The notes below the pieces were generated by a model. That model did not search any database and was not told the DNA's origin. It worked only from the letters and a program-made list of their open reading frames with translations. Positions 17,065-26,770 of a stretch of 64,000 nucleotides of DNA are shown piece after piece. This DNA is from Natronoglycomyces albus. GTDB lineage: Bacteria; Actinomycetota; Actinomycetes; Mycobacteriales; Micromonosporaceae. The stretch covers positions 1,798,001-1,862,000 of the forward strand of contig NZ_CP070496.1 of assembly GCF_016925535.1 (NCBI RefSeq). The letters run 5' to 3'. The position numbers and the translations under genes are program-made. Every line of letters starts with the position of its first letter. Position 1 is the stretch's first letter.

Positions 17065-18051
17065 GTGTCGAACGATCGCACTGAAAGACTCATTAACCTG
17101 GTGCTTTGTCTGCTTTCGCAGCACCAGTTCCACACTGTGGAGAAAATCGCGCAGACAGTGCCCGGATACGAGCACAATGTCGATGATCCGAAAGCGCATG
17201 AAGCCTTCCAAAGAAAGTTCGAGCGAGACAAGGCCGAGCTGCGCCGATTGGGGATTCCGCTCGAGTCGCGAACGGATGCCTCGATTGATTGGGAAAAGGG
17301 CTACCGCATCCCACGGGGTGACTTCGAGTTGCCTGAAATCGCGCTGACGGCCGAAGAGGCCGCTGTGGTCGCGACGGCGGCGAAGATGTGGCGCGAGCCG
17401 CAACTGCAAACCGGTGCCCAGTCGGCGCTGTGGAAGTTGCGTGCATCGGGCCTGGATATCGACATGACCGAGCCCAGCGCGGTCCGTCCCCAGATTATGG
17501 CCGAGGAGGCCTTCGCGCCGATCATGGACGCCATCGAAGCTCGCCGGGTGGTGAAGTTTGACTACCTGGGCCGCCGTGACGAGGAGCCGCAGCGGCGCAC
17601 CGTCCATCCCTATAGCTGCGCCTCGTGGCGCGGACACTGGTACATGGTTGGTTTTGACGTGGACCGGGGCGCTGAACGGTGCTTTCGTCTCTCGCGGGTA
17701 CGCGGCAAAGTCCGCCACACTGGGCCGGCGGGAGGCTATGAGATCCCCTCTGAGGTGGACGCGTTGGCTTACCTTTCAGACATCGATCCACCGCCGACAG
17801 CTCCGCAGCGAGCCAAACTACTCATACGCCCACGTGCCGCATGGGGAGTGCGGCGGCGGGCGGACCTGATGGGCCCGCGCACCAAAGACGGCGACGAGGT
17901 CCATCTTCCCTTCCACGATGTGGAGCGCACCGCGACATGGCTAGCCTCATTCGGCTCCGACGTGGTGGTGTGCGCTCCGCCAGAATTGGTCAAGGCGACC
18001 ATGACGGTGTTGCACGGCATAGCCGATTCCTATCCTGGGGAGGACCGATGA
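17065..18051 (+). CDS. pafB: WYL-domain transcriptional activator PafB
   Basis: 328 residues: a winged helix (1-75; TERLINLVLCLLSQHQFHTV), a middle helical part, the WYL domain (about 150-220; RRVVKFDYLGRRDE, HPYSCASWRGHWYMVGFD, FRLSRVRG), then a WCX extension. PafB forms a heterodimer with PafC and activates the RecA/LexA-independent DNA damage response in mycobacteria. It overlaps pafC by 4 bp. Separated here from pafA by an 11-kb block. Confidence 0.93.
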   Translation: MSNDRTERLINLVLCLLSQHQFHTVEKIAQTVPGYEHNVDDPKAHEAFQRKFERDKAELRRLGIPLESRTDASIDWEKGYRIPRGDFELPEIALTAEEAAVVATAAKMWREPQLQTGAQSALWKLRASGLDIDMTEPSAVRPQIMAEEAFAPIMDAIEARRVVKFDYLGRRDEEPQRRTVHPYSCASWRGHWYMVGFDVDRGAERCFRLSRVRGKVRHTGPAGGYEIPSEVDALAYLSDIDPPPTAPQRAKLLIRPRAAWGVRRRADLMGPRTKDGDEVHLPFHDVERTATWLASFGSDVVVCAPPELVKATMTVLHGIADSYPGEDR

Positions 18052-19010
18052 GTACCAGCGCCGACCTTTCCCGGTTGTTCAACCTCATCCCATACTTGGC
18101 CGCGCGTCCCGAGGGCGTCAGCTATGAACAAGCGGCAGCCGACTTCGGGACGACCGTTGAGAAATTGCAACGGGACTTGAAACTGTTGTGGATGTGTGGC
18201 CTGCCCGGATATGGCCCCGGGGACCTCATCGACATCGCCTTTGACGATGATGGCGTTCGCGTCAAGTTCGACGCGGGAATGAGCCGTCCGGTGCGCCTGG
18301 CCCCACAGGAGGCTATGGCGTTGCAGGTGGCGCTGCGGGTGCTGGCTGGCACCCCAGGAGTGGCCAACCATGAGGCCATTACCAGCGCCATGGACAAGAT
18401 CGCCTCTGCCGCCGGCCGCGCCCATGTTCCCTCAGCCACGGTGGCCGAGACGGTGGCCGAACGTAACGCCTCGGAGTTTGTCGCCTTGGTTGAGTCGGGC
18501 CGTGCCGCGCGCATCACCTATTATTCTCCGGCGCGCGACGCCTCCTCCGAGCGTGTCATCGACCCGGTCGAGGTTGTGACCTCAGGCGGCCACGCCTACC
18601 TGCGGGCATGGTGTCGTTCCTCGGAGTCGATGCGTCAGTTCCGGCTGGATCGGATCGATTCGTGCACCTGGCTCGACGAGGAGGCTGTCACCGACCGGGT
18701 CAGCGACGAAGAGCCGGCCGCGCCGACGGATTTCCTCTCCGGCCAGCTGCCGGTGCTGGAATTGAACATCGGCACTAGCTTGCGGTGGATCGCCGAGGCG
18801 TATCCGTGCGAGGAGTTGACCGCGGTGGCCTCGGGGCGCTGGCGGGTGAGGTTGCGGTACCGCGATATCGACTGGGCGAAGCGGTTCATTCTCGGTTTGG
18901 GACCGGATGCCGAGGTCATCGCGCCCGAACAGTTGCGGCGTTCGGTGGTATCGGAGGCACGGGCGGCGCTGCAACGATATGCCGACTTGGAGGATAGGAT
19001 CGCGCTGTGA
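18048..19010 (+). CDS. pafC: WYL-domain transcriptional activator PafC
   Basis: 320 residues from ATG 18048, overlapping the pafB stop. HTH at about 5-60 (LFNLIPYLAARPEGVSYEQA, then DFGTTVEKLQRDLKLLWMCG), WYL domain at about 145-215 (ARITYYSPARDASSERVIDP, HAYLRAWCRSSESMRQFRLD) and a C-terminal WCX domain. Partner of PafB. A 76-residue membrane protein gene starts over its stop. Confidence 0.92.
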   Translation: MSTSADLSRLFNLIPYLAARPEGVSYEQAAADFGTTVEKLQRDLKLLWMCGLPGYGPGDLIDIAFDDDGVRVKFDAGMSRPVRLAPQEAMALQVALRVLAGTPGVANHEAITSAMDKIASAAGRAHVPSATVAETVAERNASEFVALVESGRAARITYYSPARDASSERVIDPVEVVTSGGHAYLRAWCRSSESMRQFRLDRIDSCTWLDEEAVTDRVSDEEPAAPTDFLSGQLPVLELNIGTSLRWIAEAYPCEELTAVASGRWRVRLRYRDIDWAKRFILGLGPDAEVIAPEQLRRSVVSEARAALQRYADLEDRIAL

Positions 19011-19237
19011 TGTGGATTTCGGGAGCTTTGATCCTGCTTGGCCTGATCGTACTGGTGGTCGCGGCGCTGATGGTGCTGCCACATGTTGCCGGTCTGACGA
19101 AGCGGTTGGAGCGTTTGCAGCGACGTAAGCAACAAGTCGAGGTATTGCAGACGCGAGTCGAGGAGTTGCAAACGGACGTGGAGGCTCTACAGGAGAAGCT
19201 TCCCACCCCCGATTCTCTCCCGCAGGGGCGACGGTAG
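19007..19237 (+). CDS. Small membrane protein with a coiled coil
   Basis: 76 residues from GTG 19007 (ATG 19010 also possible), overlapping the pafC stop. An N-terminal transmembrane helix (ISGALILLGLIVLVVAALMVL) is followed by a heptad-patterned helix (LERLQRRKQQVEVLQTRVEE, continuing to about residue 62). It occupies the slot between pafC and tatA. Unknown function; membrane tethering or oligomerisation is suggested only by its architecture. Confidence 0.7.
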   Translation: MMWISGALILLGLIVLVVAALMVLPHVAGLTKRLERLQRRKQQVEVLQTRVEELQTDVEALQEKLPTPDSLPQGRR

Positions 19238-19520
19238 CGGAACCTTGCGCTGTGGTGGCCGTTTGGGCCTTTTGCGCATGAGGTGAATTAAACTAGTATT
19301 TATAGGTGTGCTCCGTGGGCCGCAGCTGCCGTGCTAGCGGCTGGCACAGTAGGCCACAATATGATTAACAATCTTTAAATTTTACTGGTTGACCTTGACT
19401 CACAGCAGTCACATGCGCGAAGCTGAGTCCGCCCAGGTCAACCAAACCCACAGCGGTCTGGATTCATAAGACCAAGCAGCATAGGATTGACTACCCGACC
19501 GCAACCGGAGGTTTTGAAAC

Positions 19521-19802
19521 ATGGGTGCATTTAAGCCCTGGCACATAGTCGTCATGATCCTCGTGGTCGTGTTGCTCTTCGGCTCGAAGAAACTGCCCGA
19601 CATGGCACGCGGGCTAGGCCGCTCCATGCGCATTCTCAAGAGCGAGACCGAAGCCATGCGCGGCGAGGACAAAAACGACGAAGACGATGGCCGCGCAGAA
19701 CCCAAGCACTCCCGCCAGCCACTGGACAGCCAGCCCGCCGACAAGACCGATAGCGCAGTGATCGAAGGGGAGTCCGTCAAGGACGACCGCAAGACCTACT
19801 AG
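19521..19802 (+). CDS. tatA: Sec-independent translocase subunit TatA
   Basis: 93 residues: a short N-terminus with the typical FKPWHIVVMILVVVLLFGSKKLPDMARGLG arrangement, that is a transmembrane helix, the FGxKKLP hinge and an amphipathic helix to about residue 45, then a hydrophilic tail rich in Asp, Glu and Lys. Forms the translocation pore for folded twin-arginine substrates together with TatC. An AACCGGAGG ribosome-binding site precedes the ATG. An AT-rich 283-bp spacer upstream (AT run at 19360-19390) probably holds its promoter. Confidence 0.95.
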   Translation: MGAFKPWHIVVMILVVVLLFGSKKLPDMARGLGRSMRILKSETEAMRGEDKNDEDDGRAEPKHSRQPLDSQPADKTDSAVIEGESVKDDRKTY

Positions 19803-19846
19803 CGAACACCTAGCAGCCAAAGGACGCCCCCACCTAACCGACTCAG

Positions 19847-20791
19847 ATGCCTCTGTTCAAAAGAAAACGTGCAACTCGGTTCCAACGTGCTCAAGACGGT
19901 TCCATGTCCCTCATGGAACATGTGCAAGATCTACGCTCCAGGTTGCTGGTGGCAGTCCTCGCCATCGTCGTGGCCACAGTGATCGGCCTCTTCTTCTCGC
20001 AAGATGTGATCAGCTTCCTCTCGCAGCCCTATTGCACCATGAAGGAGAACTTGGAGGGGCGCGAGCAAGAAATCTGCCAGTTCAACCTCTCCTCGCCGAT
20101 TTCCGAATTCACCCTCATGCTGAAGGTGGCCCTCTACATGGGGCTCGTCGCTTCGGCTCCCATCTGGATGTACCAACTGTGGGCCTTCATCGCGCCGGGC
20201 CTCCACCGGCACGAACGTAAGTACGCCTACGCCTTCGCCGCCATCGCCACCCCCTTGTTCGCCGGAGGGGCCTTCCTGGCCTACTTCGTCGTTTCGCGAG
20301 GCATGCAGTTCTTCATGAACATCAACCCCAACTTCAACATCACGATCGACCTGGAGAAGTACATCAACTTCTACCTGGGGGTCATGATCGTGTTCGGCCT
20401 TGGGTTTGAGTTCCCCCTCATTATGCTGATGCTCAACGTTGTCGGCCTCGTCACCGCCAAACGGATGCTCAGCTGGTGGCGCATCGTCGTATTCGTCAGC
20501 TTCTTGTTCACCGCGATCATGACGCCCACGCCCGACCCGTTCGGAATGACGGCGCTGGCGATCTGCATGATCATCCTGTACCTAGGAGCGGTGGGGATCG
20601 CGAGTATCAACGACAAGCGACGTGGCCGCAAGGAAGAGTCGCTAGCCGACGATGAGTCTTCCGATATCGAGGAGGCCACGGGTGTGCAAGTGGCGTCCTC
20701 CCTCGACGAAGACGACTCGGAGGGCGAGGAAGGGACTGTCCGACGCGGTCGTTTCGGTCGCCGCCGCAACTTTGACTCCGATGCGACCTAG
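19847..20791 (+). CDS. tatC: Sec-independent translocase subunit TatC
   Basis: 314 residues with six hydrophobic segments. Typical blocks: MSLMEHVQDLRSRLLVAVLA at the N-terminus, FTLMLKVALYMGLVASAPIW, QLWAFIAPGLHRHERKY, FGLGFEFPLIMLMLN and TPTPDPFGMTALAICM. It recognises twin-arginine signal peptides. The C-terminal 65 residues are an acidic then Arg-rich extension beyond the core. It lies 44 bp after tatA. Confidence 0.96.
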   Translation: MPLFKRKRATRFQRAQDGSMSLMEHVQDLRSRLLVAVLAIVVATVIGLFFSQDVISFLSQPYCTMKENLEGREQEICQFNLSSPISEFTLMLKVALYMGLVASAPIWMYQLWAFIAPGLHRHERKYAYAFAAIATPLFAGGAFLAYFVVSRGMQFFMNINPNFNITIDLEKYINFYLGVMIVFGLGFEFPLIMLMLNVVGLVTAKRMLSWWRIVVFVSFLFTAIMTPTPDPFGMTALAICMIILYLGAVGIASINDKRRGRKEESLADDESSDIEEATGVQVASSLDEDDSEGEEGTVRRGRFGRRRNFDSDAT

Positions 20792-20808
20792 CCACAAGTA
20801 GCGAGACA

Positions 20809-20854
20809 TAGTGCCGTTGACTCTCCCGCGTCTATGGGGGAGTCAACGGCACTA
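20809..20854. terminator. Bidirectional hairpin terminator after tatC
   Basis: A stem of about 19 bp, TAGTGCCGTTGACTC extended by TCCC/GGGGA pairing, lies between the convergent tatC and HAD genes. Confidence 0.75.
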
Positions 20855-20920
20855 TTGGGCCCGATGCCATTTGTGGCCACTGCGGCGGCCGGCGTGGGCG
20901 CGGCTTCGCGCCTGAGATGA

Positions 20921-21658
20921 TTAAGGGCACGAGGAGGCGAGCTTGATGACCGCGTCCAGCCCCAGCGTCTCTCCTGGTCCGGCATGGGGGAGCAGATAGG
21001 TCCGGCAGCCAAGTTCATTGGCTCCGGCGTCGGCGAGGGTATCGCCGACCATGAGGCTACGGCGCGGCTCGACCATGAGCGCAAGGCACGCTTCATAGAA
21101 GATCCGGGCATCAGGTTTGCAGTAGCCGACTTCGTAAGACAGTATCCACGCGTCGATGAGGTGGTCAAAGCCCAGATGTTTGATGATGGGGCGTGCGTCG
21201 AAACCGATGTTGCTGACCAGCGCGATGGGGAAACCCTGAGCCTTGAGGCCCATGAGCGTAGGGATGGTGTCGGCAAAGGCGACCCACCCGTCTGGAGTCA
21301 ACAAGCGGTCGTACAGAGCCTCGGCGAACCCGTCGAAGGTGCCATGTGCCTGGTCGATCAACGCGGTGAAGGCTTCACGATGGGCCTCCTCGCTCAGGTC
21401 GCGGTCGGCCCAGGCGGCGGCGAAATGGGGCCGCACGCGCGGAGCGATCCCGGTGCCGACCCAGCCTTGCGCTCCGACCGACTCGGCCAGGGCGGTGGCT
21501 TCCAGGTGCGATAGCGTTCGTCCGCAGCGCTCGGCTGCCAGGGTCACCGACTTGGTCAGCGATTCCACTTGCGCTAGCGTGCCGTGGAAATCAAAGAGGA
21601 CCGCGCCGATGCCCGGTTTGTCGAATTGATGTCCGCTGTGAGAAGACCCCTCATGCAC
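20921..21658 (-). CDS. HAD-like hydrolase with an altered motif I
   Basis: 245 residues. Motif I is LFDFHGTLA: the nucleophile Asp23 is present, but the second Asp (general acid) is His25. Motif II is ALVSNIG, motif III Lys in YCKPDARIF, and motif IV MVGDTLADAGAN. A cap domain of about 100 residues follows motif I. The family resembles haloacid-dehalogenase/phosphoglycolate-phosphatase-like proteins. The DxH change may alter or reduce phosphatase activity. Confidence 0.85.
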   Translation of the reverse strand: MHEGSSHSGHQFDKPGIGAVLFDFHGTLAQVESLTKSVTLAAERCGRTLSHLEATALAESVGAQGWVGTGIAPRVRPHFAAAWADRDLSEEAHREAFTALIDQAHGTFDGFAEALYDRLLTPDGWVAFADTIPTLMGLKAQGFPIALVSNIGFDARPIIKHLGFDHLIDAWILSYEVGYCKPDARIFYEACLALMVEPRRSLMVGDTLADAGANELGCRTYLLPHAGPGETLGLDAVIKLASSCP

Positions 21659-21872
21659 AGACGGACCATACCGCGACTTGTATCGCCGCTCACAGCCGGT
21701 GCGGCCCTAAGAGGTGTGACCCGCACTGACGCGCCAAGACTCGCGAGAAGTCCGCTGTTTGCCGATGCGCGGATATTGATGACGGCTACGAAGCGCGGCC
21801 AGAGAGCGTCAATTGCTGTGGTCGGTGGTGCCGGTGTCGCCGATGCCATTTTCAGCGCCTAATCTGGGGGAC

Positions 21873-24590
21873 ATGGTGTCTTCTGCCTCCCCGTCTCCGG
21901 CCGAGCGTTATAGCGCTGCCAAACTTCGCTCCGAATACCAATCTTTGAGCGCCTTTCAAGAAACGTATCCGTTTGAACTCGATGAGTTTCAAATGGACGC
22001 CTGCCAAGCCGTGGAGAAAGGTCATGGAGTCTTGGTCTGCGCTCCCACCGGCGCGGGTAAGACCGTGGTGGGGGAGTTCGCCGTTCACTTGGCGCAAGAA
22101 TACGAGGGAAAGTGCTTCTATACGACACCTATCAAGGCGCTGTCTAACCAGAAGTACCACGACCTGGTGGCCGCCTACGGTACCGAAAAAGTCGGTCTTC
22201 TCACTGGTGACACGGTTATTAACCCGGATGCGTCGGTGGTCGTTATGACCACCGAGGTTTTGCGGAACATGATTTACGCGTCCTCTCCGGCGCTGAAGAA
22301 CCTTCGCTATGTGGTCATGGACGAAGTTCACTACTTGGCCGACCGTTTTCGGGGCCCGGTGTGGGAAGAAATCATTATTCATCTACCACAGTCGGTGGCT
22401 GTGATCAGCTTGTCCGCCACAGTCTCCAATGCTGAGGAATTCGGCGACTGGCTCAAAAGCGTGCGCGGATCGACCGAAGTGGTCGTCTCCGAAGAACGAC
22501 CCGTGCCGTTGTGGCAGCACATGATGGTCGGCAATGTTCTGTTCGACGTATTCGACCACCACGGCAACCTCAATCCCGACCTGCGGCAAAAGGCCAAGCG
22601 CAAACTCGAACAGGGGGAGCGGTATCGGGGCCGGGGAAAGAAACGACGCAGCTTCGCCGACCGAGCCCAAATCGTGGCCAACCTCGATCGGGAAGCGCTG
22701 CTACCGGCGATCTACTTCATCTTTTCGCGCGTCGGTTGTGACGCGGCGGTAGAAGAGTGCGTTCATTCGGACCTGAAACTGACCACCCCCGAGGAACGTT
22801 CCCAAATTATGGCGCTGGCCGAGGAACGCACCGCGCACATTGAATCAGATGACTTGCAAGCAGTCGGGTATTGGCGGTGGATGGACGGCCTAGCGCGTGG
22901 GGTGGCCGCACACCACGCTGGGCTGCTACCGGTGTTCAAGGAAACCGTTGAGGAGTTGTTCCTGCGCGGCTTGATCAAGGTGGTCTTCGCCACTGAGACC
23001 TTGGCACTGGGCATCAATATGCCCGCCCGCACGGTGGTGTTGGAACGGCTGGTCAAGTATGACGGCGAGTCGCACGTGATGCTGACTCCCGGGCAATACA
23101 CACAGCTGACGGGCCGGGCCGGCCGACGGGGAATCGACGTGGAGGGCCACGCGGTGACGATCTGGAGCGAGGAAGTACATCCGCGAGATGTAGCGGGCCT
23201 GGCTTCGAAGCGAACCTATCCGTTGAACTCTTCGTTTGCCCCCTCGTACAACATGGCGGTCAATCTTATCGGCACGGCTGGGCGCAAGCGCGCCGCCGAA
23301 GTCTTGTCCTCGTCGTTCGCTCAATTCCAGACCGACGCGGCGGCGGTACACATATCAGAACAGGCCCGGCGGGCCGAGGCGAAAGCCGACGCGGTGGTGG
23401 CCGATCTGGAGTGCGATCGCGGGGACTTCTTGTCCTATTACGAGCTGTCGCAGGAACTGGCGAAGGCGGAGAAACAGGCCCAGAAGCGTAACCGTGGGCT
23501 GCGGCGCGATGAGGCGATTCATACGCTGAACAACTTGCGGCCAGGGGACATCATTTGGATGTCTTCGGGTAAACGCGCTGGCTGGGCGGTTTTCATTGAT
23601 CGTGGGTTGGGTCGGTCTGGTTCCGAACCGCGTCCGTTGTTGTTGACGGCCTCGGGGTGGGCGGGCAAAGTCGCGGGTGCGAGCTTGCAGTCGGGGGTGG
23701 AGAAGCACGGCTGGATGAAGTTGCCCAAGCGGTTCAACCATCGTGATCCGCGGCAACGGCGTGACCTGACGGCGAGTTTGCGGGAACAGACGAAGTATCT
23801 TGATACGCCGAAGCGGCGACGGCGCACGCGCAGCCAGGAGGACCCCGAAGTCGATCGTCTGCGTGAGCAGTTGCGGTCGCATCCGTGTCATGGCTGTCCG
23901 CAGACGGCCTCGCATACTTCGATTGCGGCCCGGTGGTTCCTGCTGAATAAAGACGCCAAGGTGTCTCGGGAGCGGTTGCAGAAGCGGTCCTCCTCGCTTG
24001 ACCGGCAATTCCAGGCCGTTTGCGCGGTTCTAGAGGAGTTCGACTATCTCTCCGGTGACGCGGTGACCGATTCGGGACAGCTGCTGCGACGGATTTTTTG
24101 CGAATCGGACCTCTTGGTGGCTCGCTGCCTAGAAGAGGGCGTGTGGGAAGGGTTGCAGCCAGCGGAGCTGGCGGCGGTGGCTTCGGCGGTGATCTATGAG
24201 TCGCGCTTCGAGGAGGATGAGTGGCTGGTGGCGATACCCTCGGGCCGAATCGCCGATGTCATGGAGGTGACCCAGCGCCGCTGGGACGCCATCCACGGAT
24301 GCGAGAAACGCAATAACGTGGCTTTGACGAGCAAGCCGCAAATGGGGTTGGTGTGGCCGATGTATCGCTGGGCTCGTGGTGAACCGCTGGCGCAGGCGCT
24401 CAAAGCCGCCGATGGGCCCTACCCGATGCCCGGTGGGGACTTCGTGCGGTGGGCGCGCCGCACGATAGACCTCTTGCACCAAGTAGGGGACGCTGCGAAG
24501 GCAATCGACACTTCAGGGTCGCGCGACTTGGCCAATAAGGCATTCGCCGCCGTTGACTTGGTCCGACGGGGAGTGGTGGCTGACTTGTAG
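21873..24590 (+). CDS. helY: HelY-type DEAD/DEAH-box superfamily 2 helicase
   Basis: 905 residues from ATG 21873 after CTGGGGG (spacing short; ATG 21843 is an alternative). Ski2/Mtr4-like RNA helicase: Q-like FELDEFQMDAC, Walker A APTGAGKT, TTPIKALSNQK, the DEVH box VMDEVHYLAD, SLSATVSNAEEFG, motif V ATETLALGINMPARTVV and motif VI QLTGRAGRRGID. The C-terminal half carries the DSHCT-like extension. Linkage to tatA and tatC is conserved in actinobacteria. The role is RNA metabolism, poorly defined. Confidence 0.93.
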   Translation: MVSSASPSPAERYSAAKLRSEYQSLSAFQETYPFELDEFQMDACQAVEKGHGVLVCAPTGAGKTVVGEFAVHLAQEYEGKCFYTTPIKALSNQKYHDLVAAYGTEKVGLLTGDTVINPDASVVVMTTEVLRNMIYASSPALKNLRYVVMDEVHYLADRFRGPVWEEIIIHLPQSVAVISLSATVSNAEEFGDWLKSVRGSTEVVVSEERPVPLWQHMMVGNVLFDVFDHHGNLNPDLRQKAKRKLEQGERYRGRGKKRRSFADRAQIVANLDREALLPAIYFIFSRVGCDAAVEECVHSDLKLTTPEERSQIMALAEERTAHIESDDLQAVGYWRWMDGLARGVAAHHAGLLPVFKETVEELFLRGLIKVVFATETLALGINMPARTVVLERLVKYDGESHVMLTPGQYTQLTGRAGRRGIDVEGHAVTIWSEEVHPRDVAGLASKRTYPLNSSFAPSYNMAVNLIGTAGRKRAAEVLSSSFAQFQTDAAAVHISEQARRAEAKADAVVADLECDRGDFLSYYELSQELAKAEKQAQKRNRGLRRDEAIHTLNNLRPGDIIWMSSGKRAGWAVFIDRGLGRSGSEPRPLLLTASGWAGKVAGASLQSGVEKHGWMKLPKRFNHRDPRQRRDLTASLREQTKYLDTPKRRRRTRSQEDPEVDRLREQLRSHPCHGCPQTASHTSIAARWFLLNKDAKVSRERLQKRSSSLDRQFQAVCAVLEEFDYLSGDAVTDSGQLLRRIFCESDLLVARCLEEGVWEGLQPAELAAVASAVIYESRFEEDEWLVAIPSGRIADVMEVTQRRWDAIHGCEKRNNVALTSKPQMGLVWPMYRWARGEPLAQALKAADGPYPMPGGDFVRWARRTIDLLHQVGDAAKAIDTSGSRDLANKAFAAVDLVRRGVVADL

Positions 24591-24595
24591 CCGGG

Positions 24596-25501
24596 TCAGG
24601 GCCTGACTTTGGCCATAGTCGTGGTGAGCCGTTCGATCACGTTGGCTAGTCCCCATTCTTTGACCAAGGACTCCACCTGGTCCGCCTCGACGGGTTCTCT
24701 AGGCAAGGTGGGGTCAATGTCGGGGATGTCGACGCTGGTGATGGCCGTGGAGACGCTGGCTGCCTTCGCTAGATAGTGTTCGGCCTCTAGCAACGCGGTG
24801 CGTTGCCGTTTGGGGATGGTCGACTCAGCGTCATGGGCGATCATCACCAAGTCGTCGAGGTCGCCGTATGCGTGGAGGAGTGTAGCGGCTCCCTTTTCTC
24901 CGATTCCCTTCACGCCCGGCAGCCCGTCGGAGGCATCGCCACGCAAGACGGCGAAATCGCGATACTGATCGGGCCGTACTCCGTACTTTTCCATCACGGC
25001 CGCAGCGTCCCAACGTTTCGATTTGGCCAGGCCGCCACCCATATAGATCACGCTAATGTCGCGCTCGTCGTCGACGAGTTGGAATAGGTCGCGGTCTCCC
25101 GTGACAATCGCCGCTGGCCCTTCGGATCGCTGCACGAGCGTGGCGATGACGTCATCGGCCTCAAAGTCGGGGTGGGAGGCAGTCGCGATGCCCAGGGCCA
25201 CCAGCAGCTCTTCGATGGCGGCCACTTGTTCGTCAAGGCCCTCGGGAGTGTCTTCCGAGCCATCGGCCAGAGTGCGGTTTACCTTGTATCCCGGCAGCAG
25301 GTCCAACCTCCACTGTGGCCGCCAATTCCCCTCCAGGCAGCACACCATTCCCGTGGCGTCAAATTGGCCGGTCAAGAACGACAGGCCATCGAAGAATCCG
25401 CGAATCGCACCAGAGCGTTTTCCGTTGGGTGCCGTCACTGAAGACGGGATCGCATGATATGACCGGTACCACAACGATGCTGCATCCACATACAAGTCCA
25501 T
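24596..25501 (-). CDS. 5'-3' exonuclease (Pol I-type FEN domain), standalone
   Basis: 301 residues from ATG 25501, where the family N-terminus MDLYVDAASLWYRSYHAIP begins. Acidic metal-binding residues are visible in DFEADDVIATL, VTGDRDLFQLV, and the H3TH region LRGDASDGLPGVKGIGEKGA. It corresponds to the 5'-nuclease domain of DNA polymerase I as a separate protein, used for flap or primer removal. Convergent with helY with only 5 bp between the stops. Confidence 0.93.
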   Translation of the reverse strand: MDLYVDAASLWYRSYHAIPSSVTAPNGKRSGAIRGFFDGLSFLTGQFDATGMVCCLEGNWRPQWRLDLLPGYKVNRTLADGSEDTPEGLDEQVAAIEELLVALGIATASHPDFEADDVIATLVQRSEGPAAIVTGDRDLFQLVDDERDISVIYMGGGLAKSKRWDAAAVMEKYGVRPDQYRDFAVLRGDASDGLPGVKGIGEKGAATLLHAYGDLDDLVMIAHDAESTIPKRQRTALLEAEHYLAKAASVSTAITSVDIPDIDPTLPREPVEADQVESLVKEWGLANVIERLTTTMAKVRP

Positions 25502-25870
25502 ATGCTCAAGCCTGCCACGAGTCCCTGACACTGTATGGCAGAGGGCGAGAACGGCGCAGTCTGTTCCCTGGCGATCATGGCCCCAGTTCGTTAGATGGCC
25601 TGAGGCCTTTGCCGGAAGTATCGAGCCATGTGCCAAGGCTTATGCGGTTTGGGTTCGAATGAGCAGGGCGACCCATTGCCGCCAGCCTGTCCGGATTTTA
25701 TCGGTCGATACATGCTCATAGAAGCGCCACCCTGAAAGGAACGCTGAACAATCCCGTGTTGAGTGACACAATCGCAGGTAGAAGAACAATGCGCCATCAA
25801 AACTGAAGCTACTTTCAGGACTGACTATATATTCATAAGACTGATTAACTATTACAACTGGGGAGTTCCG
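25502..25870. other. 369-bp spacer with the presumed promoter of the ABC transporter operon
   Basis: The right part (25790-25865) is strikingly AT-rich for this genome, with ACTATATATTCATAAGACTG and TTAACTATTACAAC just before the ribosome-binding site GGGGAG of the binding-protein gene. The left part shows nothing I can assign; AAGGCTTATGC at about 25636 resembles the end of the 99-bp repeat but no second end is present. Confidence 0.4.
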
Positions 25871-26764
25871 GTGAACACCAAAGCCCAACCCGTCCGGCGC
25901 AGCGCCGCTGCCGCCGCCGCGGTCGCACTGTCCCTCGGCCTTGCCGCCTGCGGCCTCGGAGATGACGAAGACACCCTAGTCGTGTGTACTTCGATTCCGT
26001 TTCACCCCTTTGAATTCCGCGAGGGGCAACTAGACGAGGACGAAGAATCCGGCGAAGAAGACCGCGGCGAAGTCTCCGACATCGTCGGCTTCGACGCTGA
26101 CATGATGGCCCTCCTAGCCGATCGCACCGACCAAGACGTCGACTGGCTTGACGTCCGCTTCGAATCGATCGCCTCCTCCCAAGCGTTGAACGCCAACCGC
26201 TGCGACATCGCCGCGGCCGCCCTGTCCATCACCGAAGAACGCCAGGCCGCCATGGGCATGTCCGACCCTTACTTCCGGGTCGACCAATCGCTCGTAGCCC
26301 CCACCGACTCGTCGGTGAACTCCCTGGAAGATCTCGACGGCCTCCAAGTGGGTGTCCAATCGGGCTCCACCGGTGAAGCCTATGCCGAATCCGTCGCCGA
26401 CGAATATGGCTTCACCCCCGTGTCCTTTGACAACATGGGCCAAGTCCAGCAAGCCCTCACCGCAGGGACCGTGGACGCCTCCTTCGCCGATATCGTCGCC
26501 TGGTCCTCCATGATCGAACGCGGTGGCCTCGACCTGGAGGTTAAGGAAAGCTTCGAGACCAACGAGTACTACGCCTTCGCCGTCCAACGCGACAACACCG
26601 ACCTGCTCAACGAAGTCAACGCCATGCTGGCCGAAGCCTTCGAATCGGGCGAATACGCCGAGATCTACGAACGCTGGATCGGCGAACCCTACGAGGGCGG
26701 CGCCATCGACCCCGACGCCGATGCCGACATCGACATCGACGACGAAGAAGATAGCGACGAGTAA
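25871..26764 (+). CDS. Polar amino-acid (glutamate-type) ABC transporter substrate-binding lipoprotein
   Basis: 297 residues from GTG 25871, with GGGGAG upstream. Signal peptide with lipobox LAAC at about residues 25-28, so lipid-anchored outside the membrane. SBP family 3 blocks: VGFDADMMALLADR, RFESIASSQALNANRCDIAA, MGMSDPYF, LQVGVQSGSTGEAYA and EYAEIYERW. An acidic insert (EDEESGEEDRGEV) near residue 60 and an Asp/Glu-only tail are unusual. First gene of a three-gene transporter operon. Confidence 0.92.
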   Translation: MNTKAQPVRRSAAAAAAVALSLGLAACGLGDDEDTLVVCTSIPFHPFEFREGQLDEDEESGEEDRGEVSDIVGFDADMMALLADRTDQDVDWLDVRFESIASSQALNANRCDIAAAALSITEERQAAMGMSDPYFRVDQSLVAPTDSSVNSLEDLDGLQVGVQSGSTGEAYAESVADEYGFTPVSFDNMGQVQQALTAGTVDASFADIVAWSSMIERGGLDLEVKESFETNEYYAFAVQRDNTDLLNEVNAMLAEAFESGEYAEIYERWIGEPYEGGAIDPDADADIDIDDEEDSDE

Positions 26765-26770
26765 ACCTCG

